From Diphasiastrum complanatum (taxonomy: Eukaryota; Streptophyta; Lycopodiopsida; Lycopodiales; Lycopodiaceae): 64,000 bases of DNA. The notes beneath the pieces were generated by a model. It did no database searches, was not told where the DNA came from, and saw only the letters and a list, made by a program, of their open reading frames with translations. Made by a program: the position numbers and the translations under genes. Shown piece by piece: positions 23,601 to 37,400 of the stretch; the first letter of the stretch is position 1; each line of letters starts with the position of its first letter. The stretch spans positions 46,053,906-46,117,905 of the forward strand of contig CM055101.1 of NCBI GenBank assembly GCA_029204225.1, in the 5' to 3' direction.

Positions 23601-26600
23601 GTGTTCGCACGCGCACGTGTGCATGTGCACCATGAGTTTATGCCTGCACACGTGGGTGCATGATTAACGTGCACTGTAATGAATGAGATTCAGTGCAGGC
23701 CATTTTTTTTAAATATGCAATTTGGTACACATCAGTTTCTTTTTCAATATGGTTCACATTTAACTGTCTGGACCTAAATTGTACCGTTCTCTATTTTCAG
23801 GTCTCTGCCGTGGCTGGATTTCAAGCCTTTGTGAAATTTTATCTACTTCCTGCAACTGCTACAACAATCAGAAATGTTGTGACCAAACATGTTGAGGCTC
23901 TAAATAAGGATCCTAATCCTGCAAAAAGAAGAGGGGCAGCTCTTGCACTTGGTGCACTGCCTCCTGAATACTTACTTGATTCATGGAGGGAAGTGATCAA
24001 TGCTCTCTGTTTTGCTTCATCCCTGGAGGTAGTAATTTTTCTCACTATCTTTGACAGTTCACCAGTTGACTTCATGCTGTTTCAGTACTTGTTTGGTAAA
24101 TCTTTTAACAACTAGGGCTAGTCTGATTGTCATACTTGAATAACCCCTTTTCTACTTTTTTCACTTTCTCTTTTATGTCCTCATTTGTGTGGCAGATTTG
24201 AGTTGAACCCCTGACCTCACCACTTACTGGAGGACAACCCCTTTTCTGTTTGCATGTGTACATGGGCTGCATTTAACTTGTTAATAATTAAATCTTATTA
24301 TGGATGTCATAGTTCAGCTTTGCTCTGCGTAAGTCTTAGGGTACTCTAAAGCTCTTTTTTCATGGTCATCTTATTTATTATTGTACTAGTGGTGCAGGAA
24401 AATGTTGATGATCGAGATGCTGAAACTCGTGTAAATGCAGTTCGATCCCTAAAATCTGTCTGCAAAACGCTTGTAGATGCTTCAGGTTTAGCAACTTCAG
24501 TGGCCATTAGCAAAACTTTTCTTGCTGTACTTAAAGGGCAAGTGATGGATTGCTTCTTCTCAGCGCTTGATGATTATGCTATTGATAACAGAGGCGATGT
24601 TGGGTCATGGGTTCGAGAAGCTGCCATGGAAGGAATTGAATGCTGTGCACACCTCTTATGTCAGTGTGTGTCAACGTCTAAAGACCTTGAACAAATTCGC
24701 TCAGAAACAATCCAAGTTGCCATAGATGCCAAAATTAATACAGAAATAGAGAGCGACATGTTTTATAAGCACACCCACTGTGACAATGCTTGCGTGTTAG
24801 ATGAGAGATTTGGTATTAAAATTATTGGAGGTCTAGCTAAACAAGCTGTGGAGAAGATTGATCATGTACGGGACATAGCGGGAAGGACGTTGCAGAGGCT
24901 GATTCACAGTCTGCCAGTTGACATTTCCTTCATTCCCCATCGAATAGAACTTGAAAGGCTAATGCCAAAAGATACCAGTATACACTGGGCGGTACAAATC
25001 CTTGACTCTTTCTTCTTTATAAATCTGAGAGATGCATCTTCTTCCTCCAATGACAGAAAATGAAAGAAAAGAAGCAAAGTGATTCTCTTGTCTGAGTATG
25101 ATGTGAGTTGCAGTCTCTAGCCTTGCACAAAAATCTGTTGTGTTGATGCTAGACCATGCAGATGTAGACAAATCCTTCGAATGCACCAGGGTTTGAAAGT
25201 ATCATAGAAAAATTATGAAGTATTATTTCCAAAGATCCTCGTTACAAGAGTCTTAAAAGTTTCGAGAGTCAGGATAGCATGTGGAAGGTGTAAAATAACA
25301 AGGTCTGCAGTATATTTCTGTATATACATGTGCTACAGATGGTGATGCAATGCTAGAACCTTTTCAATCTTGTTAGCTTGACATGTTGATGTTTCTATTC
25401 AATAGGTGAGCTCTCATATGCTAGAGTCTTCATCTTTAAGTTTGAAATTGCTAGGTTTGTCCAAATCTAAAACTCTATTTTGATATGTTGTTGAAGACAA
25501 CAAACACTTTATTGGAAGTAGAAATCAAGAGGCAATTTCTTGTGAAAGATTGCACATTATGCTCAAAGGTATTCTATGCAATGCTATTGCTGGTTTGTGC
25601 AGGATCCTGGGGAGTCTTTTCCTCAGTTTGTTCAAATATTACAGTTTCCTGAATATCGGCCCTTTCTAGTATCTGGCATCGTAATATCTATTGGAGGCTT
25701 AGCTGAGCTACTTGGCAATGCTGCTTTGAAATCTCTTCTAAATTCTCTAAAATTGAAAAGCAGTGAAGTTCGAATGGATGATAGTGCAGTGGAGATTTCT
25801 TCAAATTGGTATGATCCATATAGAGTTGGTTGGCTTGGTGAGGAATTAGTCCATCTTCTAAAAGTTTATGCTGGCAATGATCGGGTCATAGTACCGGCCA
25901 TCAAGGTGATTTGCTGACGAGTTATTTTTATTATGTTTTTGAGTCAAACAATTAACAATGCATAGACATAGATCCATGGATGATAATTTGTAGTACCTTG
26001 AGAAGGATATGTTCATCTAATATGAAAATCTTCAGTAGTTGTTGTTCCCTTTACAGTACTCTGGTATCTATTATTGTTGTCACTTACCTTCTACTTGAGT
26101 CTAGATTGCACATGTGGTTTCTATATCCCGAAAGCAAGTTTGTTGACCAATGGGTCAATATACATATGTGGTGCATTTTTTTTGCAGTTCATTTCTTCAA
26201 CAATGATCCCAAATGTCATTTCTGGGCATGTTAAAAGTATCAACTCCAAGATATAAGTTAGCATATCCAGTTGTAGCATTAAGCTGCAAGCAATAAGATG
26301 TTGCCTGCTTTATTGTATTTATTTTGATTATTATAGCCCATATTTTGAATCCAACTAGAATCTATTCAGAAATAAATATCTTGCAAGATTTTAAAGATAG
26401 GAACATTCAGTATACTTGTTCTTGAATCATATGTCTATATGTAAGCTGCACGAATTCTCAGGTTGATGAAGTTCCCCTTTTTTTTCTAACTCTGACAAGA
26501 TTTATCCGCAAGTAACTCTTTCTAGTGAACTGATAGTATCCTGTCGTTGCTATGCCTCTCTGCTTTGACGAGGCATCAAAAAGTTCCTCACAACGCCAAA

Positions 26601-29600
26601 CCTTTCAAGATAATGTTCAAAAGCCTGTCTCAGTTTCTACTTCCGCTCAATGTCACTCTCAAAGGGGATGTTATGTTTTCCTCATTTGCATTGAATGTCA
26701 TAATTATCAAAGTTTGTTTATATTTCAACAATATTGTGAATTATCAAAACACAATCACCCCAGTGCCAGAGAGAAGCTGGCTCTCCCAAGAAATGTAAAA
26801 GAGAATACAAGCGGGTGGTGTCCCTAACCGTACCTAAGATTGCGGATTGTTGTTTTACTAATAATAGTGAATGGTTAGGTCGCCGGATCTTGCTTATGGT
26901 ATGGGACATAGTAGGGTTTGGATCTTGAGTATGCTATGGAGTGTTGTGGTATGCTTGTGATTTGTTTATGGTTAGCAAGGGGGTGCTAGATAGGTCTTGC
27001 TTGGAGCTTGGATCTAGCTATGGTTGGGTGGTGAATACTTGAGGCCAACTTGTTATCTATCTTTGTGTTTAAAGAGTAGGGACACAGGTGGAGGAGAGAT
27101 CCTTGGAGGCTTGCAAATCCTTACTTACAGGTGGAGGCATCCTAGCTTGGAGTTGGGGAGCATCTTGAAGTTTGCAGGTTGCTTGGAGGACATTTGGAGG
27201 CTCTACCTTGGATTTGGAGGACTTCCTCGCCTCTACTTGTAAAATTTACTCAGATTCATAGTGAGTTACTCGAGTCCTTGAGAGGGAAGTGCCAGCATGA
27301 TGCATTCTTCTCTACTATCTGGAACTCAGTCCAGAGCAGACAGTTATAGACTCCAGAACCAGTTCCTGGGGCTGGTGCCAGTTCATCCAAGAATACGGCA
27401 ACTTCCGTTGAGGGTGATGATGAGTCCGAGTATACGTTAGATGACGTTGAGGATTCTGAGCCTGTATAAACCCTAGTGGTTGAGGTTCAGTTGACTCAAG
27501 GATTCAAATGGAAACAATATTCCATTCAAGATGAGTACTTGCTCTATAGAGATAGAATGTGTCCCCAATTCAGAGGATTATAGGTAGCAGGTCCTATATG
27601 AGTGTCATGACATTCGTAGTGCGGGGCACCCAGGCATTCAAAAGACCTATGAGCTTCTTCGTAGGCAATTTTCTGGCCTAGTATGAAAAGGGACGTCCAA
27701 CAATATGTAACCAGTTGCTAGAAATGTCAGGTAAATAAAGCAGAGCGTTTAAAGGCAGGAGGGTTGTTACAGCCCTTATATATACCAGCTGGTAAATGGG
27801 AGAGTATCTCCATGGATTCTATAGTAGGCCTGCCTAAAATCCAAAAGGGTAATGATGCTATATGGGTCACAGTTGACCGTCTGACCAAAATGGCTCACTT
27901 TATTCCGACCAAAACAACCGTTAGAGCTCCAGAGTTAGCGAGGTTGTTTGTAGATGGGCTATTTAAATTGTACGGTCTACCTTCCGGCATAGTCAGCGAC
28001 CGGGCAGTAAGTTTAATGGAAATTTTTGGAGGGCAGTATTCCATCATCTCCATACTAAACGTAATATGAGTACTACCAACCATCCACAGACGCGGGAACC
28101 GTCAAACCAAAAGAGTAAATCAGGTGTTGGAGGATATGCTTCGTGCATACGTCAGCAAAAAGCAAACTAATTGGGAGGAGTATCTCTCGATATTAGAGTT
28201 TGCTTACAACAGTACCAAACCTTCAGCTACGGGATACAACCCATTTATGCTGATGTATGGTTTTCAACCATGCTCACTCACAGCTGTAGGGTTTAAACAA
28301 GAAAAAGTTGAAGCATCCAGAAACTTTTTAGAAGACCTAAACCAGATGATAGAACATGCTAAGCGTAGCATTAGGCAGTCCCAAGATTGAGCTAGGCATT
28401 ATGCAGATCCACACAGACGGGATGTGCAGTTCTCCGCTGGTGAGAAAGTCTACTTGAGAGTCCCAGTTGACTCTAAAACCCTCAAATCAGGAGTGTGTGC
28501 TAAGTTGTTTCCTAGGTATTGTGGTCCTTTTACCATCAGCAGGAGACTAGGCGAGGTCACCTTTGAACTAGAACTCCCACATAGCAGTAAGATCTTTCCA
28601 GTCTTTCATGTAAGTCAGTTACGAAAAGCCTTGGCCAGATTAGAAAATCTGGTAGGGGACAATGTTCTAGTTCTCCCATTGGATTCTCAGCAACCTCCAC
28701 ATGAACTTGATAGTAGAGAGACGCAGACCCGTCATACTCTATACCGAGAATATCTAGTCAAGTGGAATGATCAGCCTGTTGAGAATGCCACCTAGGAAAA
28801 AGGCAGCGTCCTTCGCAAGATTTTTCTAGACTTTGTCTTAGATGACCAAGACGGTTCTTAAGGGGGAGGGAGTGTTACGAGCATGTGACCAGTGCCGAAC
28901 ACTAGAGAACACAGGAGGTCAGATACCACAATCAGGGTCGTGTCCAGCGTTCATGACCAACAGGGCAAGACAGTGTGAGTAGTGTGCCCCGGCACGGTCC
29001 ATAGCCATGGCGGGCCTAACACAGCCTAGGGACCTTGTCAACAGGATAGGGCCCCACGTTGGGTCCCGACATGCAGTCGGCCACGTCAGAGCCACATGGC
29101 CGACACTTGGCAGTACGCATGCTACCAGGCCTCACACTGGGCTTGGAGGGGCTTGCTCCATATCAGGGAGTAGGCAAGGTTGGGTGGGTTAATGTTTGCC
29201 CTACTGTGGTGTTTAGATCTCTAACACCGGAGGGCATACTTCTAGGACACAGAATATTGAAGCGAGAAATTGAAGTCGACAAAGACAAAGTGGAAATCAT
29301 AAAGAACTTGAAGGAACCGAAGAATCTACGTGAACTCCGAGGATTTCAAAGACGAGCTTGGTTTCAGAGGATCAACACATTCCTCATCCAACACTGTTTT
29401 TAACCAAGCAATGTCGATTCCAATGTTTATTTCAAGTCAGTGTAGCATTCTTTCATTATCATCACCTTGTATGTGGATGATACATTGCTTTTCAGCAATA
29501 GTACCGATCAGGTGAATGATGAATGATGAATGTGTCGACAATTGTCGAATGTTCGAGGTGTTCGATGTTGGGGAATAGTGATTCACGGGAAGCGTGCTAT

Positions 29601-32600
29601 GTAATGTGCGGAATTGCATGAACTAGATAGGCTAATATGAATCACAAACAATGCAACGATTATTTAAATACATACAACGCAAAAAACACTACTGGAAGAA
29701 TAGAACATCCTTTGTATTTTCTTCTCTTGGAGTGAGTTGACAGTGCAGCGCCAAATAGCGGCCTGATGCTCCTCTTACACCTCTCTCTCTTTCTATATCT
29801 TTTCGTCTCATACTTCCTTTTGATTTTTGTTCTATATTTATATTCCACTAATGGGAATTAAAAGATAATCTAGCTAGTTATTACAAGAGAGGTTTACGCT
29901 AAGCTATCAGCTAACTACGTGTCACCTCTTGTAATGTTGCCTACGGCTGAGTGTGACACTATCATGTCTCACGACTGCCAAGCTTCGGATTCGATAATTT
30001 GAATCACTTGACAATTCTTTTGTCCATAGTTCGTTTCAGCGCTTGTAGGCATTCGATAGTTCGACAACTATTCGAACTGTCGGTTGTTCAGGGGATGTGC
30101 CGAAAAAGGTTGGTTGAGTTCACCATTTCCAACACTCCCTCTTGAACGATACAGCCTTTTTCATCCGATTCCGGTTGATCTTCTGTGTTTGTGAACAATG
30201 GCTTGTCTAATGGTTTGGTCAGGAGGTTTGCGATCATGTCTTCGGATTTCACGAATTCAACACAAAGTTCTCCTTTCGAGATCAGATCTCGAATGTGATG
30301 ATACTTCAATGGTATATGTTTGGTTTTTGTATGAAACTCGGATCCTGGGCTAAATAAATAGCACTATGTGAATCCATCTTCATTTCTGTCCTTTTTTGAC
30401 ATAAACATTACAATCAGGCTCTGTCAGACAAAAATCCAGAGATCTTACTCGAAAAGATGAGTCCTGATGATCTAGTTAATTTTTAAAATCCACAGCAATT
30501 GCTAGGAATTCAAAGCTCTTTCTAGAGGAAATTGTGTTGCTACAATGTACTTCAAGTTTTTGAAAGATAATCTTCAAAATTATAACATCATGATACGCTA
30601 AGACTGATATAGAAGATAAGATTTTTCTCGTCTTTTTGTTTTTTAACTGGTATTGTTGGCAGTTAAGAAACAAATTGGCCATCAGCATATTATTTGCAAT
30701 CTAATCTTGAAAAGCAGTAGTCCTATTGCTTAGACTTAAGATGACTTTTTTCTTGTTAGTTGCACTCGTGCAAAAAATATTTGAAGAAGTAAACCGTGTA
30801 TGTAAGTCATAACCTGAATTTCAGATTGCCGTTGACTGTTCAGCATGCTTGTTATCTCTAAATGCCATGGCTCTATAGGATCATATGATGTTTGTTACTT
30901 AAATTCTGGTTTTTTCCAAATTTGCCTTACAAAAATAAGCTTTCAATGTTCTGGAGGGTGCTTTGGATTGTTGGGGTCAACAGCATTGTACTGACTCTTC
31001 AAGAACGTTCTCATTTCACTAAAAGCGTGTGTTATGCTACTTTGAAACTTCTGTTTGATTAACCATACTACATTTTTTGATTCAAAAGGATGCTGTCACT
31101 CAAAAGGTATGCTGAAACCCGATTATGCTCTTCTCTAATCTGGACATTGTATTGTCGTTCCTGCAATTATCAGAAGACAAATATTACTTCAAAGATGCAA
31201 AAAATGGATGATCACTAAATGTTGAATTCTGGTTATTGTAGACGCTTCATTCACTTTTGAGCAGAGGAGTGTTTTCGGAATCACAGGTACTTGATTTGTG
31301 GTATTTGATTGGCATACAGCTATAGGTTTTTAACCAATTTTAGAAAATTTTCAGCTAGCACGGGTCTTCACTTTCACAGGGTTTTGTAAATTTAAAAGAA
31401 TCTTTTAGATGTGTTGTGACTTTTTTCTTTCAACGAGTGGTAATGTTTTGCAATGTCACACAATGGTAGTTGCATTTTGTTGTGCTTGTTATCAATTTTT
31501 TGCTGAAAAGGAGGTGAATCTATTGTATGATATCAGCTTTAGAAAGTAAGAAATTTCTTCAGGATATGATAGTCCTTTTCTTCTTGGGAAAGTAAGAAAG
31601 ATTTTCAGGATACGGAGTCCTTTTCTTTCACTTTAAGTTCTGCCTCTCATCAATATCCTGCAAAGTCAGTTTGTAGCAGTTTTAAGAATGCAATATCAAG
31701 CCTTTGACAGTTTCTAGTCTCTTTGTAGACTCAAGAATGTTGTGCTCTGCACCTATGGTAGTAGCCTTGTCCTTGCTATCTACATTTCTGGAAGCTTGCA
31801 GCAGCTACCAAACATGCTCATGTGCATATTTATGATGTGTTTTCATGTGAATGGCACTGTTGTTTTTGACCATCTGTTAATAATCTTTCAGGAGTCTGCT
31901 GTTTCCTTTGAGCTGGAAGTGATCAAGTTATTGCAAACTGAAGTTAGAGGTTGCAGGGATGTTGGGAAACTTATTGCAATTGTAAATGTTTTAAGTGGCA
32001 TTGCCTCAATGAGAAAGGCTGCCTCCAATGAGGCTCTTCTGCTGCTTCTAGCCCTTCTGAGCCATCGTTACCCAAAGGTGTGTATTGCTGCCAATTATTC
32101 CATCACATTTAGTTTCTTATAGCTTGTTTGGTATTTGTAAATTCTTTGTTAATGTTATGATTGATTTTCAATTACGTGTAGCCTTGAATAGTGAATTTCT
32201 TTGGCCATTATGATAGTCATGGATTCTATGATCACATTCTACTAGAGGACAGGAGCAGATTAAGGGACCTTATTAAATAATCAATTTATTGGAATATAAG
32301 AATAGGATTGCCCTGTAGTCCCTAGTTTAGGGCGCTGCTAATCATTGTCACATGTCTTAACTTGTAGGGCATGAAAGGTTTTGACCCATAGACAGAATGA
32401 GGTTTCCTAAATGATATAAGTGCTTTATGGGAGAGCCTCATCGGCATGATCTCTTTGGAGGTAGCTTAATGGAAATATTTGTCTGTTGCTATGTCTTTCC
32501 TTTGTGGAGAATTATCTTTTCTATTGTTGACTTCGCATCCGAGGCCAATGATGGCGTGAAGAGCCTGATTGTTGATTGTGGTGGTTTCGAGGTCTAGCTA

Positions 32601-33810
32601 CTGACGGTGGTGGCTTGGATGGATTCACAAATGTGCTGGAAGTTGCAGAGCTGGTACTAGCATCAGAACTTGTGTACACAGAGCATTCTGTGTAAGGGGC
32701 CTCCAAGAAGCATTGCAATCAGCAATGTCGCTCATCGTGCCACCAAACATAGGAGTGTCAACCGAGGCAAAAGCAAGGAGCCTCTATAAAAGGACTGTCA
32801 TGTCCTTGTGGAGGCAACTTCATGGTGTGATGTTTGTCACCTGTTTCCTGCCGCGAACCTCTAACTAGAGCTATAGGTGTCTGTAGTTTGAATCTAGTAC
32901 ACAAATCCGATCCTGCCTTTGATCTACCAACTGTATTTGGCCAAGAGCCCCAACCACCCCTACATCTGCCTCCAACACTTAGATGTCCACAACTTCATCA
33001 CATCAAACATGCACGCTTCTAGACCTTTGCCCGTAGATATAAAAATTTACTTTCTCGATGCTACTGTTGCTGAGTGCTATTGATACCCATGCTATTGCTA
33101 CCACCACTACTAATATAGCTCATCCTACTTTTATTGACATTGTTGATGATGATGTAAGTGAGGCTGCTCCTATTACTGACTCTGTCGTTATGATTGTGAA
33201 TTGTGGTGGTTTGGAGGGTCTAGCTGCTGATGGTGGTGGCTTGGATGGATTCAAAAATGTGCTGGAAGTTGCAGAGCTGGTATAGCATCAGAACTTGTGC
33301 CAATGGACCCAAGCTACCCAACTTGTAGCATAACCGTTGAGGTGCACGATCCTTGGAAGCTAACCCACCAGAATTTGCTTCACCTTATGTAGCCATAAGA
33401 TGATCTTGGACATCTGCAGGAATGTGAGTACAAGCAGCAATGTCGCATGTCCATCAATCGAGCCTTGTCAAACGCCTCATATTTGTGCTGGAATATGTTT
33501 GTCCACAGTGCAGGCAACAAGTTATGGACTCGGCTCATTACATTCGCCACGTCTCATGCAGGCCTTGGGGCCCTTTTTATTAGTCTATTTTATATTTTGG
33601 TTATGTACTGGCCTTGGGCCCATTTTATTACTCTATTTGATATTTGGTCATGTACTGATGAGGGGGGCCATCTGGGGGGTCACAGACCCTATCTGGAGGG
33701 CGCACTATTATCTCTCTTAGAGATTGGTTTCATCAGTCTTATCCATTGAGGGCTCCCTTTTAGGGCTATGGGTATAAGTAGGAGACATTGTCATTCATTA
33801 TTTAGCTTAT

Positions 33811-33887
<77 letters not shown>

Positions 33888-34413
33888 TAAAGTACGTTAT
33901 ATGTTCGTATCATATAATGGACATTATTCTCTTCTTAGTTAGTTTGGTTTTAGTTATGTTGTTTTGACGACGTTGCTCCATCTTGGTGCCATCTTATCCG
34001 ATGTACTTGTTCGTCTTATACGCCTTTTGGCATGGAAAAGACGTTAATAAAGCTTTGTCAGATGATGAGATTCCTATGCCTGTGCCACCGTGGAAAAAGC
34101 CCAGATGTAGTCGCCACTTGCCTCCATCAAGGCCCACTGTACGCTCCACTCAACGGACACTTCACACTTACTTTTGCTGATATGTACTTATTCTCCACCT
34201 GGCCCGGGTTGTGGGCATTGGTACTTTTTCTATAGTTCTTCTGTTATACCTGGCCCGGGTTGTGGGCTTATTTCACTTCTGCTTTCATTCGTAGCTACTT
34301 TATAGCATTTTTCGGCCACGTCCTCCTATGGATGATGCTCCCACTATTGCTTGTACATATTTTCTTTTTGGTCTTATGCACCCACAGGTGCCCAAAAGAT
34401 GTTAATAAAGCTT

Positions 34414-34460
<47 letters not shown>

Positions 34461-37400
34461 CCCCCCCCCCCCGCTCGCTGGCGATGGCTGCCTGCTGCCT
34501 GCTGTCTGAGCGTGATGGCTGCTGCTGCTGACTCCTCCATCACTGCTGCTGCTGCTGCCCTGGCCTAGCTCGCCCTACCCTGGTCGCACTCACCTCCCCC
34601 CCCCCCCCCCCGACCTCCATCGCACTCAATGGCCAGAAAAAAGGGGAGCCCTCGCTCCCCTCCCCCTCGCTCCCCTTCCTCTCTTTCGCTACCCCTTCCC
34701 TCTCCTTTGCAGCCCGTCGCTGGCCCTTCATACACCCCCTCGCTGCCTACTCCCTCTCTCACCACCTCTCCCACCCCCTCGTTGGCCCTTCCCACCCCCT
34801 CGCTGCCTGCTCAGCCTACTCCCGCCCCTCCCACCCCCTCGCTGGCCCTTCCCAACCCCTCACTGCCTGCTCACAGTGCTCCCCCCTCTTCCTTGGCCCT
34901 CTCCTTTCTCCATGGTTCTCCTGCCCCCTCCCATTATCCTCTCTCATTCCCTAAAGAAGCCTACTCTCCTATGAAAGCATTTGAACAGTACCTTCTCTCT
35001 TGCATGGAACAGATTACACTGGAATCTAGCCATCTGAGGATGGAAATGGGTCAATTGAAAACCACAATACAAGCTATGGCAATCGAGAAGCAAACTATGA
35101 TGGCCCGGATCATATCTTTGGAAGAGACGCAGGAAAGAAGAACCCGCTAGCACCACAAAGATCCAAGAATTGGAGGAACGGATTGAGCAACATAAGGCGG
35201 AAACCAAAACATGGGCCTCTCTATTCAAAGAAGACGCTAAAGAAGGTACACACACTTTCAATAGCGTCATCTCAGCCACCATATCCGAAGAAGGAATGCG
35301 GAAGTATAAATCTCTGAATGTGCGGGTGTGAGGAATTGAAGATACTAAGGCTCCAGTTACCGAAGCATCCAGTTTCCTCACGGATACACTTTCCCACCAT
35401 CACAACGGAATGGAAAAAGCGTGGAGAACTAAAAGAGATCCAACTACACTCATCATACGGTTCACGGGAATAGAGGAGCGGCAAGCTGTCCTTAGGCTAC
35501 GAGCTAGGCTGAGAGGTACCCTTGTCTTCATGGACGATGATCTCACACCTATGCAAGTTGCCGAAAGGAGGAAGGTTTTCCGCGAAGCCAAAGCACTGGG
35601 AAAAAAGGTGATATATCGGGATGGTAAGGCCCGATACATTGACCCCCAAAAATCTGAGGCATAGGGATTTGGGCCCCCCGGACTTAGGAGCGGTTCGGGG
35701 GCCCTCACAAAAGCATTGCGGTTAAGTTTATGGAACTGCAATTGTATCCATTCTTCAGCTACAGCAGGAGACTTTAGAGATTTTTGTACTACAGGGGATA
35801 TCCTTATACTTACTGAGACACATGAGAGTCCTGAGAGAGGACTTCCTTGCATTGAGGGATTTTGCTGGCTTTCTACTTGCAGAGGGAAGATGAGGGCACT
35901 GACTAGTCACGGTTCAGGTGGTGTTGCTTGCTTATTTCGAGACTCTCTCCAGCCATGGGTCGAGCTACTATACACTGACGAGCAGGCTCGCTATATCTGG
36001 ATCAGGTTGGACCACAGGTTGATGGAGTTAGATCGTGACATATTCTTGGCTATTTGTTATTTCCCTCCAGAGACATCAGCTTTCACCTCAGAGGAGGAGT
36101 CACCTTTCATGGATATTTCATCGGACATTATCAGATATGAGGATCGAGGATATATTCTTCTAGCGGGGGACTTCAATGCCAGGACTGGGTCTAGGCAAAC
36201 GGAATTTCACAGAGCAGCAGATGACCCACAGCGGATACATGCACTTGATTGGGATGATCTTGGTCTTATACGGCGATCGGCGGATGCAGCGGGTCCAGTC
36301 ACATCATATGGCGAGCAGATGCTTCAGTTGGGTGAGGCTCATGGACTGGCCATTTATAATGGCCTTCTTCAGCTGCCAGGCTCTGGTGACTACACTTGCT
36401 TCCCACATAGTGGAGGACATAGCGTCGTCGACTATTTCATGGGTTCACCGCTTCTCCTTCACTTCATTTCATCCTTCTCTGTACACCGTAATACTCTTTC
36501 TGATCATTCATATCTCTCACTCTCTGTCGGTCATCTCCACATCACACCTATTTTCTTTTCGACCCCTACAGCTAAACCCACCTACCGCTACACTTCACAT
36601 CACACACCACTATACAGAGAAGCCCTCTCCGATCTCCTTACCTATTTCCCATATGAGCATACTTTAGAGGAGCAGTCCCTCTTTCTTGTCCAGACCATCC
36701 ATACTGCAGCTTCCATTGCCTTTCCATCCCCACGGCCCAAAGACCAGCAACGTCATAGACCCTATAACCCCTGGTATGATCAGGAATGCATCCAGCTACA
36801 TCAGAACCTCATATATGCTTGCTCCCATCTTCCTCATCTGACCAAAACCATATCTCGTGTCTACCGCAGAACCACCAAAAAAAAGAAAATCGCATACGAG
36901 ATTGGTCAAGGTAAGAAACTGATGGATCTCCTCTTTAGTTCTTCCTCAGGTTCATTCTGGAAGAGGTTCCTTCCACTGTCACCCCCACCACGGATCACAG
37001 ACCTCAGCACTTGGGTCGCATATGCCACATCATTGTACACCATCCCAGATACCCCTCCTCTTCCCACCTCCTATCTCACGGATACTTTTGCCATATTCAC
37101 TAACGAACTTATAGAAAAGGCCATCACACGACTCCATTCCCATAAAGCCAAAGACATTGATGAGCTAGAGGCTGCTCTCGACATCCTCTCACCCTTTCTC
37201 TCCATCCTATTCAACCGAGCTGTCACCTCTGATTTTCCCTCTCCATGGTCCACAAACCTCATTCACCCTATCCACAAAGGCGGGGACCCCATGAAAGTTG
37301 ACAACTACCGCACCATTATGATCAGTCACCTATTCGCTAAAGTATATGGTTCTATCCTACAGTCAGAGATCAGTACAGAGATGGATGCTAGATCACTCCA

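Larger units (their letters stand above)
27245..29226 (+). mobile_element. 5'-truncated chromovirus copy with 3' LTR
   Basis: Begins within the RNase H/integrase linker (TTTACTCAGATTC, matching 17784) and runs through integrase and chromodomain to a 3' LTR at 28873-29226. It is highly similar to the element at 15315-19760, but its integrase core is better preserved. Gag, protease, RT and the 5' LTR are absent. Confidence 0.85.

Noticed and set aside
24992-25063. Extension of TBCD exon F to a stop at 25063
   Set aside because: The conserved sequence ends at HWA, followed by a GT donor, and the family continues in the exon at 25603; the extension is intron.
26547-26827. Two overlapping frames as a host exon
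   Set aside because: They do not match TBCD, which is continuous from 25905 to 31242, and no splice-site pair or domain supports them.
29395-29520. YVDD reverse transcriptase as a retron or group II intron
   Set aside because: Flanking residues ([12 protein letters not shown]) are copia-specific, and copia LTR and RNase H lie next to it.
34295-34543. Open frames rich in Arg/Glu on the minus strand around 34300-34800
   Set aside because: They are translations of (CT)n, poly-C and the Pro-rich ORF1 repeats on the opposite strand, not genes.
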